A DNA stretch of 7,460 nucleotides, from assembly GCA_000436035.1 (NCBI GenBank), contig FR893227.1:276-7735 (forward strand). Reading direction: 5' to 3'. Numbering within the stretch: the stretch's first letter is position 1; each line of letters starts with the position of its first letter. The DNA comes from Prevotella sp. CAG:732. GTDB taxonomy: Bacteria; Bacteroidota; Bacteroidia; Bacteroidales; Bacteroidaceae. Of this stretch, positions 1-6,545 are shown in pieces. A program made the position numbers and the translations under genes. Under the pieces are notes generated by a model. The model saw only the letters and a program-made list of their open reading frames with translations, had not been told where the DNA came from and did no database searches.

Positions 1-149
1 GCCCCCCCCCCCCAAAAAACGCCACACGCCCGCCATAAGATATTTTGGCGGTCGCCAAAAGATTGCGTGACATATGCGATGCAATCATTATGACGCAGTT
101 TTGCCATCTCTTTGGCTATATCCTTCAAGCTCTTACGCCTAGGACACAT
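1..149 (-). CDS. Possible partial hypothetical protein running off the left edge
   Basis: On the minus strand an open frame runs from an ATG at 147-149 to the window edge, 49 codons with no stop. The same frame is open upstream to a TGA at 204-206. The encoded residues include CPRRKSLKDIAKEMAKLRHN, a basic, helix-prone stretch, and later FGDRQNILW. I do not recognise a family. The last visible codons fall in the poly-C/poly-G run and would read as Gly repeats, which is odd and may mean that the contig edge is unreliable or that the frame is not coding. No Bacteroidetes-type promoter stands out upstream. It could be a degraded gene end, a small conserved hypothetical, or chance. An overlapping plus-strand frame at 112-297 is less gene-like. 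Confidence 0.22.
   Translation of the reverse strand, partial: MCPRRKSLKDIAKEMAKLRHNDCIAYVTQSFGDRQNILWRACGVFWGGG
43..60. promoter_or_regulatory. 18-bp dyad, operator-like
   Basis: TTTTGGCG (43-50) and CGCCAAAA (53-60) are perfect reverse complements around a 2-nt centre, GT. Such a short centre fits a binding site for a dimeric protein better than an RNA hairpin, and no U-run follows. A third related half, CGCCA, lies at 31-35. It falls inside the weak minus-strand frame, so either the frame or the site may be accidental. Confidence 0.3.
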
Positions 150-287
150 AGACACAAGGATATTGGTTCTGGCATTTATCGAAAGCCGAGCACCATCTTG
201 CAGTCAGCTTACTGACTTACTACACAGTAACGATTCTTTACAACCTCCCTTGCCCCCCGCTTTTCCATCCACTACGCAGCCGCCGCT

Positions 288-364
288 CCCTGACTAGGTA
301 AAAATTCACGCCTAACTAGGGAAGAATTTTTCCCTAACTAGGAAAAAATGAAAGTGGTACTAGG
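288..364. repeat. Four-unit tandem array, 22-bp period, CCTA-N2-TAGG dyads
   Basis: Units start at 288, 310, 332 and, degenerate, 354, each exactly 22 bp apart. The cores are CCCTGACTAGG (288-298), GCCTAACTAGG (310-320), CCCTAACTAGG (332-342) and, sharing only TACTAGG, 354-364. Adjacent units 1-2 and 2-3 match at 15 of 22 positions; the rest of each unit is A/T-rich. Each core is a dyad, CCTA-AC-TAGG. Units 2 and 3 can also form a hairpin with arms TAGGGAA (317-323) and TTCCCTA (330-336). Two helical turns of spacing would put bound proteins on one DNA face. The array lies about 160 bp upstream of the isomerase promoter; a link between the two is unproven. Confidence 0.7.
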
Positions 365-524
365 CGTAGGAAGATGGACAGAGCGAAGTCTTTATAGCAA
401 TTCCATGAAATAAGTTGACAACAGAGGTGTGTATAAAATGTATCATTTGCTTTACGTTATGTTTCATTTATCAGCAAATGCGTATCAATGGCGTACTTTT
501 GCGCTATAAATAATCTTAAAACCG

Positions 525-555
525 TTGGAAGTTTCCAAATAAAATAGTACTTTTG
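525..555 (+). promoter_or_regulatory. Promoter of the isomerase gene, with dyad over the -33 box
   Basis: A Bacteroidetes -7 element TACTTTTG (548-555) matches TAnnTTTG. A -33-like TTGG (525-528) lies 19 bp upstream. Transcription would start near 562, giving an A-rich leader of about 80 nt. The perfect dyad TTGGAA-GT-TTCCAA (525-538) sits on the -33 box, a position where a bound protein would block the sigma factor. A second TACTTTTG at 494-501 has no good -33 partner. Confidence 0.6.
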
Positions 556-642
556 TGGTCGAGAAATCCAAATTCAGCAGTATAAGCTCTTAGTAAGACA
601 GACAAGAATCTAAATTATTAAATATACAAAAACAATACTATT

Positions 643-2121
643 ATGGTAAGTAACAACATTCCAGTAGTCAAGCTCGGTATCATCGCCGTTAGCCGTGACT
701 GTTTCCCTATCGCTCTCTCAACTCAGCGTCGTGAGAACATCGTAAAAGAATACAAAGGTGACTTGTACAACTGCAAGACCACTGTTGAGAACGAGCAAGA
801 TATGCTCAAGGCTGTAGCCGACGTAAAGGAGCAGGGCTGTAACGCCTTGGTTGTTTTCCTCGGCAACTTCGGTCCTGAGACCCCAGAGACTTTGATTGCA
901 AAGAACTTCGATGGTCCTGTGATGTTTGTTGCAGCAGCAGAAGGTGATGGCGACATGATCAATGGTCGTGGTGACGCTTATTGCGGTATGCTCAACTGCT
1001 CTTACAACCTCGGCATGCGCCACTTGAAAGGCTATATCCCTGAGTACCCTGTAGGTACAGCAGAGGATGTTGCCAAGATGATCCAGGACTTCGTACCAGT
1101 AGCACGTGTCATCCTCGGTTTGAAGGGCTTGAAGATCATCACATTCGGTCCACGTCCACAGGACTTCTTCGCTTGCAACGCTCCTATCAAGGGCTTGTAT
1201 GAACTCGGCGTAGAGATTGAGGAGAACTCTGAGCTTGACTTGCTCGTATCTTATAAGGAGCACGAGAACGACCCACGTATCGATGGCGTCTGCAAGGAGA
1301 TGGCAGAAGAGATGGGCGAAGGCAAGTACTATCCTGACTTGAGCCGCCGCATGGCACAGTTTGAGTTGACATTGCTCGACTGGGCAGAAAACCACAAGGG
1401 TTCACGCCAGTATGTAGCATTCGCCGACAAGTGCTGGCCAGCCTTCCCAAGCCAGTTCGGTTTCGAGCCTTGCTACGTGAACAGCCGTTTGGTAAGCCGT
1501 GGCATCCCTGTAGCTTGCGAGGTTGATATCTATGGTGCTTTGTCTGAGTACATCGGTATGTGCGCATCTGACGATACTGTGACATTGCTCGACATCAACA
1601 ACTCTGTACCTAAGTACATCTATGACGAGGACATCGTAGGCAAGTACGACTATAAGTTGACCGATACCTTCATGGGCTTCCACTGCGGTAACACTCCACA
1701 ATGCAAGATGTGCGCTACCCGTGCCATCAAGTATCAGTTGATTCAGAACCGCTTGTTGGAGAACGGTGGCAAGCCAGACTTCACACGTGGTACCTTGGAG
1801 GGTGACATCGCAGCTAGCGACATCACATTCTATCGCTTGCAGTGCGACTCAGAGGGCAACCTCCGTTCTTATATCGCTGAGGGTGAGGTACTTGATGTTC
1901 CTACTCGTTCATTCGGTGGTATCGGTATCTTCGCTATTCCTGAGATGGGTCGCTTCTATCGTCACGTATTGATCCAGAAGGGTTATCCTCACCATGGTGC
2001 CGTAGCCTTCTCTCACGTAGGCAAGACCCTGTTCGAGGTGTTCAAGTATCTTGGCATCAAGGACATCGCTTACAATCAGCCTAAGAGCTTGCCTTACCCA
2101 ACAGAGAATCCTTGGGCTTAA
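643..2121 (+). CDS. L-fucose/L-arabinose isomerase family protein
   Basis: A cytoplasmic protein of 492 residues with no signal peptide or membrane segment. Family members are Mn2+-dependent aldose-ketose isomerases, for example L-fucose to L-fuculose; the substrate of this one cannot be read from sequence. By comparison with FucI, the likely metal ligands are E293 in ACEVDIYG, D317 in LLDINNS and a histidine at 450 or 451 in GYPHHGAVAF. Residues 1-170 look like the Rossmann-like N-terminal domain. At 492 residues it is about 100 shorter than E. coli FucI (591), as in the shorter family branch. The ATG at 643 follows an A-rich leader without Shine-Dalgarno, normal for Bacteroidetes. Codon use is strongly biased (CGT, GGT, AAC, ATC), suggesting high expression. 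No kinase, aldolase or transporter gene for fucose is adjacent, so it seems to be transcribed alone. The family call is firm; substrate and symbol are left open. Confidence 0.88.
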   Translation: MVSNNIPVVKLGIIAVSRDCFPIALSTQRRENIVKEYKGDLYNCKTTVENEQDMLKAVADVKEQGCNALVVFLGNFGPETPETLIAKNFDGPVMFVAAAEGDGDMINGRGDAYCGMLNCSYNLGMRHLKGYIPEYPVGTAEDVAKMIQDFVPVARVILGLKGLKIITFGPRPQDFFACNAPIKGLYELGVEIEENSELDLLVSYKEHENDPRIDGVCKEMAEEMGEGKYYPDLSRRMAQFELTLLDWAENHKGSRQYVAFADKCWPAFPSQFGFEPCYVNSRLVSRGIPVACEVDIYGALSEYIGMCASDDTVTLLDINNSVPKYIYDEDIVGKYDYKLTDTFMGFHCGNTPQCKMCATRAIKYQLIQNRLLENGGKPDFTRGTLEGDIAASDITFYRLQCDSEGNLRSYIAEGEVLDVPTRSFGGIGIFAIPEMGRFYRHVLIQKGYPHHGAVAFSHVGKTLFEVFKYLGIKDIAYNQPKSLPYPTENPWA

Positions 2122-2134
2122 GGATTAAGCAGAA

Positions 2135-2162
2135 AGTGAAGAACGAAGAGTGAAGAGAGAAG
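2135..2162. repeat. Four 7-bp tandem units, consensus ARNGAAG
   Basis: AGTGAAG (2135-2141), AACGAAG (2142-2148), AGTGAAG (2149-2155) and AGAGAAG (2156-2162) lie head to tail just after the isomerase stop. Units 1 and 3 are identical. The last unit forms a small hairpin, AGAGAA (2156-2161) with TTCTCT (2165-2170). It is a noncoding, purine-rich heptanucleotide tract that would lie in the 3' untranslated RNA. Confidence 0.6.
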
Positions 2163-2195
2163 AATTCTCTTGCTTTTCGGGATGATAAGATATAA

Positions 2196-2234
2196 TAAAG
2201 CCTCGCTCCCGAAATGGAAGCGAGGCTTTATTTG
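2196..2234 (+). terminator. Rho-independent terminator of the isomerase gene
   Basis: A perfect 12-bp stem: TAAAGCCTCGCT (2196-2207) pairs with AGCGAGGCTTTA (2219-2230), loop of 11 nt, then TTT. The A-rich 5' side means it could also work on the opposite strand. It lies 75 nt past the stop codon and separates this gene from the next. Confidence 0.82.
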
Positions 2235-2292
2235 GTTTGGTTGGCATGTAGGCTACCTATAGCTTGTTGCCGTAGAAATATGTACAAAAAAG

Positions 2293-2324
2293 TTTGGGAC
2301 TTTCGAAAAATAATCGTACTTTTG
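2293..2324 (+). promoter_or_regulatory. Promoter of the AAA-ATPase gene
   Basis: TTTG (2293-2296) and TACTTTTG (2317-2324) are 20 bp apart, an ideal Bacteroidetes TTTG-N20-TAnnTTTG promoter. Transcription would start near 2331, only about 27 nt before the ATG at 2358. This decides the start codon: upstream ATGs at 2214 and 2280 would lie in the terminator or before the transcription start. Confidence 0.75.
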
Positions 2325-2357
2325 TGCCAAAGTATTATAAAACAAGCAAATTCTAAG

Positions 2358-3917
2358 ATGGCAGCATTGAAATTATACCCAGTGGGAATCCAAACATTCT
2401 CGGAGATTATCAATCGTGACCTTCGATATGTTGACAAGACGGAATATATCTATCGTATGGCGCATAGCGGTGGAAAGCATTTCTTCTTGAGTCGCCCACG
2501 TCGATTCGGCAAGTCACTCCTAGCTTCCACATTCCAGAGTTATTTCGAGGGCAAGAAGGAACTTTTCAAGGGACTTGCGATCGAGAAACTAGAGAAGGAA
2601 TGGACAGAATATCCTGTGCTTCACTTCAGCATGGCTGGTGGAAAGCATATGGAGAAGGAGCAATTACAGAGATACCTTCTTTATATTTTAAAGATGAATG
2701 AGGAGAGATTTGGTATCGAGAATGATGCTATCGACCCCAATATTCGATTGAGTAGTTTGATACAGACTCTTTACAAAAAAATGGGAAAACAGGTGGTCGT
2801 CCTCATTGACGAATACGATGCCCCCTTATTGGATGTTGTCCATAAGGAGGCAGAGCTTAAGGAGTTGCGTGATATGATGCGCAATTTCTATAGTCCCCTG
2901 AAAGATTGTGAGCCATATCTCCGCTTTGTATTCTTGACTGGCATTACCAAGTTCTCACAGATGAGTATCTTCAGCGAGCTGAATAATATTACGAATGTGA
3001 GCATGTTGCCCCAGTATGCTGGCATCTGTGGTATCACGATGGAAGAACTAGAGACGGAAATGTCGGCAGATGTTGATGCCTTGGGTGAGAAGTTGGGCAA
3101 GACAAGGGAAGAAACACTAGCTGCACTTCGGGAGTATTATGATGGCTATCATTTTGCAGATGTATCACCTGATATTTTCAACCCTTTCAGCCTACTCAAT
3201 GCAATGACAAATGGTAACTTAGACTACTATTGGTTTGCATCAGGCACGCCTACTTACTTGATCAACATGCTCAACAAGTTCCAGGTGATGCCATCAGAGA
3301 TAGGAGGGAGCGAGGCAGACAAGTCGGAGTTTGACGCACCTACCGAAAAGATGACCACCATCATGCCGTTGCTCTATCAGAGTGGCTACATCACCATCAA
3401 GGGGTATGACCCAGAGACAGAACTCTATCTGCTCGACATCCCTAACAAGGAAATCCGTGTCGGCTTGTATCGTTGCCTCTTACCTTATTATATTGGCATG
3501 AATACCGTGAAAGGTACAACGACTATCGCCAAGATGTCGGCTGCCATCCGTCACAATGACATCGACAAGGCTTTGGAGATGCTGCAAACCTATCTCGGCA
3601 CCATCCCTTATTGTGACAATACTGATTACGAGGGGCATTACCAGCAGATGATGTATGTCATCTTCTCCATCTTGGACAATTACGTCGATGTGGAGGTTCG
3701 TACCCTAAAAGGGCGTGTTGACATGGTGCTCCGCACTGCCACTCATCTTTATCTTTTTGAGTTGAAACTCAACCAAAGTTCCGATGTGGCAATGAGGCAA
3801 ATTGACCTTAAGGAATACCCGAAACGTTTCGCCCTCTGTGGGTTGCCTATCGTGAAAATAGGCATCAACTTTGATGTGGCGACACACAATATAACAGATT
3901 GGAAAATAGAAGAATAA
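2358..3917 (+). CDS. AAA-ATPase-like protein with C-terminal PD-(D/E)XK nuclease-like domain
   Basis: A cytoplasmic protein of 519 residues. The N-terminal part (about 5-285) is an AAA-ATPase-like domain. Its P-loop, SRPRRFGKS (45-53, K52 and S53), has Arg where the first Gly of GxxxxGKS normally stands, as is usual in this family. Walker B is VVVLIDE (146-152), and FLTGITKFS (192-200) is the next conserved strand. The C-terminal part (about 420-519) looks like the PD-(D/E)XK fold paired with this ATPase: GRVDMVL (D455), then FELK (E468, K470), with a possible helix glutamate E425. All key residues are present, so it looks intact. The family is abundant and multi-copy in gut Bacteroidetes; its function is not established, though a nucleic-acid or defence role is often supposed. 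The frame is open back to 2214, but terminator and promoter positions support the start at 2358. It is a lone gene, convergent with the alpha-galactosidase gene. Confidence 0.88.
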   Translation: MAALKLYPVGIQTFSEIINRDLRYVDKTEYIYRMAHSGGKHFFLSRPRRFGKSLLASTFQSYFEGKKELFKGLAIEKLEKEWTEYPVLHFSMAGGKHMEKEQLQRYLLYILKMNEERFGIENDAIDPNIRLSSLIQTLYKKMGKQVVVLIDEYDAPLLDVVHKEAELKELRDMMRNFYSPLKDCEPYLRFVFLTGITKFSQMSIFSELNNITNVSMLPQYAGICGITMEELETEMSADVDALGEKLGKTREETLAALREYYDGYHFADVSPDIFNPFSLLNAMTNGNLDYYWFASGTPTYLINMLNKFQVMPSEIGGSEADKSEFDAPTEKMTTIMPLLYQSGYITIKGYDPETELYLLDIPNKEIRVGLYRCLLPYYIGMNTVKGTTTIAKMSAAIRHNDIDKALEMLQTYLGTIPYCDNTDYEGHYQQMMYVIFSILDNYVDVEVRTLKGRVDMVLRTATHLYLFELKLNQSSDVAMRQIDLKEYPKRFALCGLPIVKIGINFDVATHNITDWKIEE

Positions 3918-3942
3918 GTAATTATAAACGATATAACTCATA

Positions 3943-3984
3943 AAGAGGGTGTGTCATAAGTTAATGGCGCCCCCTCTTATTTTT
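3943..3984 (+). terminator. Probable terminator of the AAA-ATPase gene
   Basis: AAGAGGG (3943-3949) pairs with CCCTCTT (3972-3978) around a 22-nt loop, followed by A and five T (3980-3984). The stem is short for so large a loop, but the position just past the stop codon and the U-run support it. The left arm also resembles an insertion-sequence end (see findings). Confidence 0.5.
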
Positions 3985-4006
3985 CAGATTAGCTATGGTT
4001 CCTAAG

Positions 4007-4057
4007 AAAAAGGCAATGAGATTTGTCCACAATTTGAGACATTCTCATTACCTTTTT
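4007..4057. terminator. Bidirectional terminator between convergent genes
   Basis: Arms 4007-4021 (AAAAAGGCAATGAGA) and 4043-4057 (TCTCATTACCTTTTT) pair at 14 of 15 positions, with one C/A mismatch at 4014/4050 and a 21-nt loop. The A-tract on one side and T-tract on the other give a U-run in either direction. It lies 43 nt past the alpha-galactosidase stop and 90 nt past the AAA-ATPase stop, so it probably serves both. Confidence 0.72.
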
Positions 4058-4099
4058 GTGTACATATATATAACCTATTGAACAAATCTTCAGAAAACT

Positions 4100-6295
4100 T
4101 TATTCTGCTTCGAGATAGATGACACGAGAAGACCAATCGTTCTTCTTGCCCCAATCTACATCGTGGGTGTAAGGCATCTCCAAGCCGTGCTCCATCAGGA
4201 ACTTGCCGGAGTAAGACTTGCCCTCGCAGTCGAGAGGCTTGTTGTCGATGACATCCAATTCACGTACCTTATACATCTTGTTGGCATCCAAACCAGCCAT
4301 CTTCACTCTTGGAAGGTGAGCATTGTAGAAGTTGGCGAGTTTCCACCAGTAGAAGACAGCCTTGTCCTTCGCCTCGCTCACGTACATGATGGAACTCAAA
4401 CCCTGGTTGTCGTAAGGAGATACCAAGCGATAGAGGTCGCCAAACTGTACCACTGGACGAATCTGCTTGTACTCGGAGATAGCCTTCTTGCAGAGAGCCT
4501 TCTCCTCATCGGTCATGTTCTTAGGCTGAATCTCCATACCCAGGCGACCGCTCATCGCCACGTCAATGCGATACTTCAAGGAAGTGGTGCGGAAGACGGT
4601 ATGATTAGGAACGGCGGAGATATGACTTGCCATGGCAATGGCTGGGAAGAAGTAGCTGGTGCCATACTGCATGTAGATGCGCTGGAGGGCATCGGTGTTG
4701 TCGCTTACCCAGAACTCGTCGAAACCACGGAGACACCCCCAGTTGGCACGACCACCACCGCTGGCACAGCACTGAATGACAACATCTTTGTACTTGGCGC
4801 GGATGCGATCCATCACCTTGGCAAAACCAGCATGGTATGCGATATACATGTGACTCTGGTCTGCCATCGGGAGATACTGGCTACCATGGTTCATGATTGC
4901 CATGTTGGCATCCCACTTGATATAAGCAATCTCAGGATACTTGGTGAGCAAGTTGTCAACGACACCGAATACGAAGTCCTGCACCTTAGGATTGGCGAGG
5001 TCGAGCACGAGTTGCGTGCCACCACGACCCAAGACAGCATCACGCTTAGGAGCCTTGACAATCCAGTCGGGATGCTTCTCGTAGAGTTCGCTCACACTGT
5101 TGGTCATCTCTGGCTCTATCCAGATACCAAACTTCACGCCATTCTTCTTGGCATCACGGAGCAAGCCCTCGATACCATCAGGCAACTTGTTGGTATCTAC
5201 CACCCAGTCGCCCAAGGCGCAGTTGTCGGTCTTGCGAGGATATTTCTTGCCAAACCATCCATCGTCCATCACGAAGAGTTCTCCACCCATCGAGTGGATG
5301 TCAGCCATCATCTGGTCCATACCCTTCTGGTTGATGTCGAAATAGACACCCTCCCAGGAGTTGAGGAGGATGTCACGCTCCTTGTCGCCATGGGCTAGGA
5401 TGTACTTGCGACCCCACTTGTGGAAATTGCGGCTCGCACCGCTCAATCCCTCGGTAGAGTAAGTGAGTGCCAAGGCTGGGGTCTTGAAAGTCTCGCCCTT
5501 CTTCAAGTGATACTCTGAGTTCTGCTCATTGATGCCAGCGAAGAAGTAGTGATACTCGGTATCATCGGTTACGGTCTTCAACTTGTAGTTGCCGCTATAG
5601 ACGATGGCTGCTCCGATGACATCGCCCGTATTCTCCTGTCCCTTGCCATTCAGCGAGAACATCACCTCGCCATGGTCGGTATGGGAGTTGCGAGTGCCAT
5701 CGTTGTTGCGGATGACGAACTCGCCCGGTTGCAATTTCTCGTGAGAGAGCTGTCCCTCGTTAGCCCAAGTGCCAGAGAGATGGCTCATCCATACATCGCC
5801 ACGGCGGATAGGAAGCATGGCAGAAGCGAAGGTGGTGAGGGTGACGGTACCCTTCTCGCCATTGGCGATCTCGGTCCACGCCTCGATCATATCTACATCA
5901 TTATATGCACGATACTTTAAGTCCACCTTTATATTATATACAGGGTCCCTGAGGTGGATGGTGGTCACCGTGGTGTTGCCCTCGCTCTTCACCTCGCTGC
6001 CCGTAGCCACAAGGGCTGTGGAGAGGTTGCCATCGCTATGACGCATGGCGAGCGCAGCCTCAGCAGGGGTGTTCAAGCCGTATGCAGGATAAGCATCCAT
6101 TCTGCCATCCGTAGCCACCTTGAGGTTCTGCAAGTCACTGTTGTTCAACTTAGTGCCGAAATAGAGATACTGAGCAGGTTTGCCATTCTCGACATCGAGT
6201 ACGAGCGACATACCCTTGGTATTCACCGATACCTGTTCTGCCATCGCCGGCATAGCGATGGTCATGAGTAAGAGAGCTAATGATTTTAACTTCAT
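4100..6295 (-). CDS. Secreted GH36 alpha-galactosidase (melibiase family)
   Basis: A protein of 731 residues that hydrolyses terminal alpha-galactosides (raffinose-type sugars, galactomannan side chains or host glycans), probably in the periplasm. A signal peptide is clear: MKLK, a hydrophobic core, and AMA-E with cleavage expected after residue 19. There is no lipobox Cys. About 25-290 is the N-terminal beta-sandwich; about 300-610 is the catalytic barrel; the rest is the C-terminal beta domain. The nucleophile is D462 in YIKWDAN and the acid/base is D532 in WVSDNTD, 70 residues apart as in characterised GH36 enzymes. VMDDGWFG (342-349, D344/D345), IWIEPEM (391-397) and CCASGGGR (509-516) are substrate-pocket signatures. 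All are present, so the enzyme should be active. Other GH36 activities (alpha-N-acetylgalactosaminidase) cannot be excluded. No SusC/SusD pair is in view, so it is not visibly part of a PUL. A short AT-rich patch lies at 5895-5945. Confidence 0.93.
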   Translation of the reverse strand: MKLKSLALLLMTIAMPAMAEQVSVNTKGMSLVLDVENGKPAQYLYFGTKLNNSDLQNLKVATDGRMDAYPAYGLNTPAEAALAMRHSDGNLSTALVATGSEVKSEGNTTVTTIHLRDPVYNIKVDLKYRAYNDVDMIEAWTEIANGEKGTVTLTTFASAMLPIRRGDVWMSHLSGTWANEGQLSHEKLQPGEFVIRNNDGTRNSHTDHGEVMFSLNGKGQENTGDVIGAAIVYSGNYKLKTVTDDTEYHYFFAGINEQNSEYHLKKGETFKTPALALTYSTEGLSGASRNFHKWGRKYILAHGDKERDILLNSWEGVYFDINQKGMDQMMADIHSMGGELFVMDDGWFGKKYPRKTDNCALGDWVVDTNKLPDGIEGLLRDAKKNGVKFGIWIEPEMTNSVSELYEKHPDWIVKAPKRDAVLGRGGTQLVLDLANPKVQDFVFGVVDNLLTKYPEIAYIKWDANMAIMNHGSQYLPMADQSHMYIAYHAGFAKVMDRIRAKYKDVVIQCCASGGGRANWGCLRGFDEFWVSDNTDALQRIYMQYGTSYFFPAIAMASHISAVPNHTVFRTTSLKYRIDVAMSGRLGMEIQPKNMTDEEKALCKKAISEYKQIRPVVQFGDLYRLVSPYDNQGLSSIMYVSEAKDKAVFYWWKLANFYNAHLPRVKMAGLDANKMYKVRELDVIDNKPLDCEGKSYSGKFLMEHGLEMPYTHDVDWGKKNDWSSRVIYLEAE

Positions 6296-6336
6296 GTTGT
6301 ATAGTTCAGTTATTAGTAATTATTCGTTTCCGATTG

Positions 6337-6357
6337 CATTCGGAGGTCATTCGAATG
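6337..6357 (-). promoter_or_regulatory. Repeated CGAATG sites in the alpha-galactosidase leader
   Basis: On the minus strand CGAATG occurs twice with an 11-bp period (plus-strand CATTCG at 6337-6342 and 6348-6353), and the second copy is half of the perfect 10-bp palindrome CATTCGAATG (6348-6357). ATTCG recurs at 6322-6326. They lie just downstream of the inferred transcription start, where a repressor could act or where the RNA could fold. The role is inferred from position only. Confidence 0.3.
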
Positions 6358-6380
6358 GAGTTAGAACATCATTCCGACTG

Positions 6381-6412
6381 CAAAAATATAAAAATAAAGC
6401 TTACCCTCCAAT
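6381..6412 (-). promoter_or_regulatory. Promoter of the alpha-galactosidase gene
   Basis: Read on the minus strand, TATTTTTG (6388-6381) fits TAnnTTTG, and ATTG (6412-6409) lies 20 bp upstream as a near-match to TTTG. The start would be near 6375, leaving a leader of about 80 nt before the ATG at 6295. Confidence 0.5.
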
Positions 6413-6525
6413 ACTTTCTTGCCTTATTTTTCGGCGGAAAGCAGAAAATGGCAAAGAAAAGACAAATAAAGCAAAGGGACCGCATTAAGATTTACTAAAA
6501 AGGCAGAGAAGTCGAAAATTCTTAT

Positions 6526-6533
6526 TACCTTTG
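6526..6533 (+). promoter_or_regulatory. -7 promoter element of the hemolysin III gene
   Basis: TACCTTTG matches the Bacteroidetes -7 consensus TAnnTTTG exactly, but no TTTG lies 19-21 bp upstream. Transcription would begin near 6540 and give an 80-nt leader. Without the -33 box it may be weak or activator-dependent. Confidence 0.45.
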
Positions 6534-6545
6534 CAGAAGATTTGC

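Larger units (their letters stand above)
1..642. other. Long intergenic region upstream of the isomerase gene
   Basis: No confident gene lies here. In order it holds a 12-C run (2-13), a perfect 8-bp-arm dyad (43-60), a weak minus-strand open frame, a C-rich stretch (241-290), the 22-bp-period dyad array (288-364), an inverted repeat with 8-bp arms at 444-451 and 473-480 (21-nt loop), and the promoter at 525-555. The segment 371-440 shows nothing clear. I see no tRNA or other recognisable structured RNA. Confidence 0.6.

Noticed and set aside
112..297. Plus-strand frame of 61 codons
   Set aside because: Proline-rich end from a C-rich tract, no promoter or family resemblance, and its stop lies within the first unit of the 22-bp array. 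It also overlaps the minus-strand frame.
288..364. CRISPR array
   Set aside because: Units are 22 bp with no unique spacers between repeats, the cores are short dyads and no cas gene is in view.
415..439. TTGACA followed by TATAAA, like an E. coli sigma-70 promoter
   Set aside because: The gap is only 11 bp instead of about 17, and Bacteroidetes use a different consensus, with a good match further down at 525-555.
718..1395. 225-codon minus-strand frame inside the isomerase gene
   Set aside because: It is antisense to a clear, codon-biased gene. Such frames arise from the bias itself, and its residues show no domain.
4163..5398. 411-codon plus-strand frame inside the alpha-galactosidase gene
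   Set aside because: Antisense to the catalytic barrel with all active-site motifs on the other strand. No start context or domain supports it.
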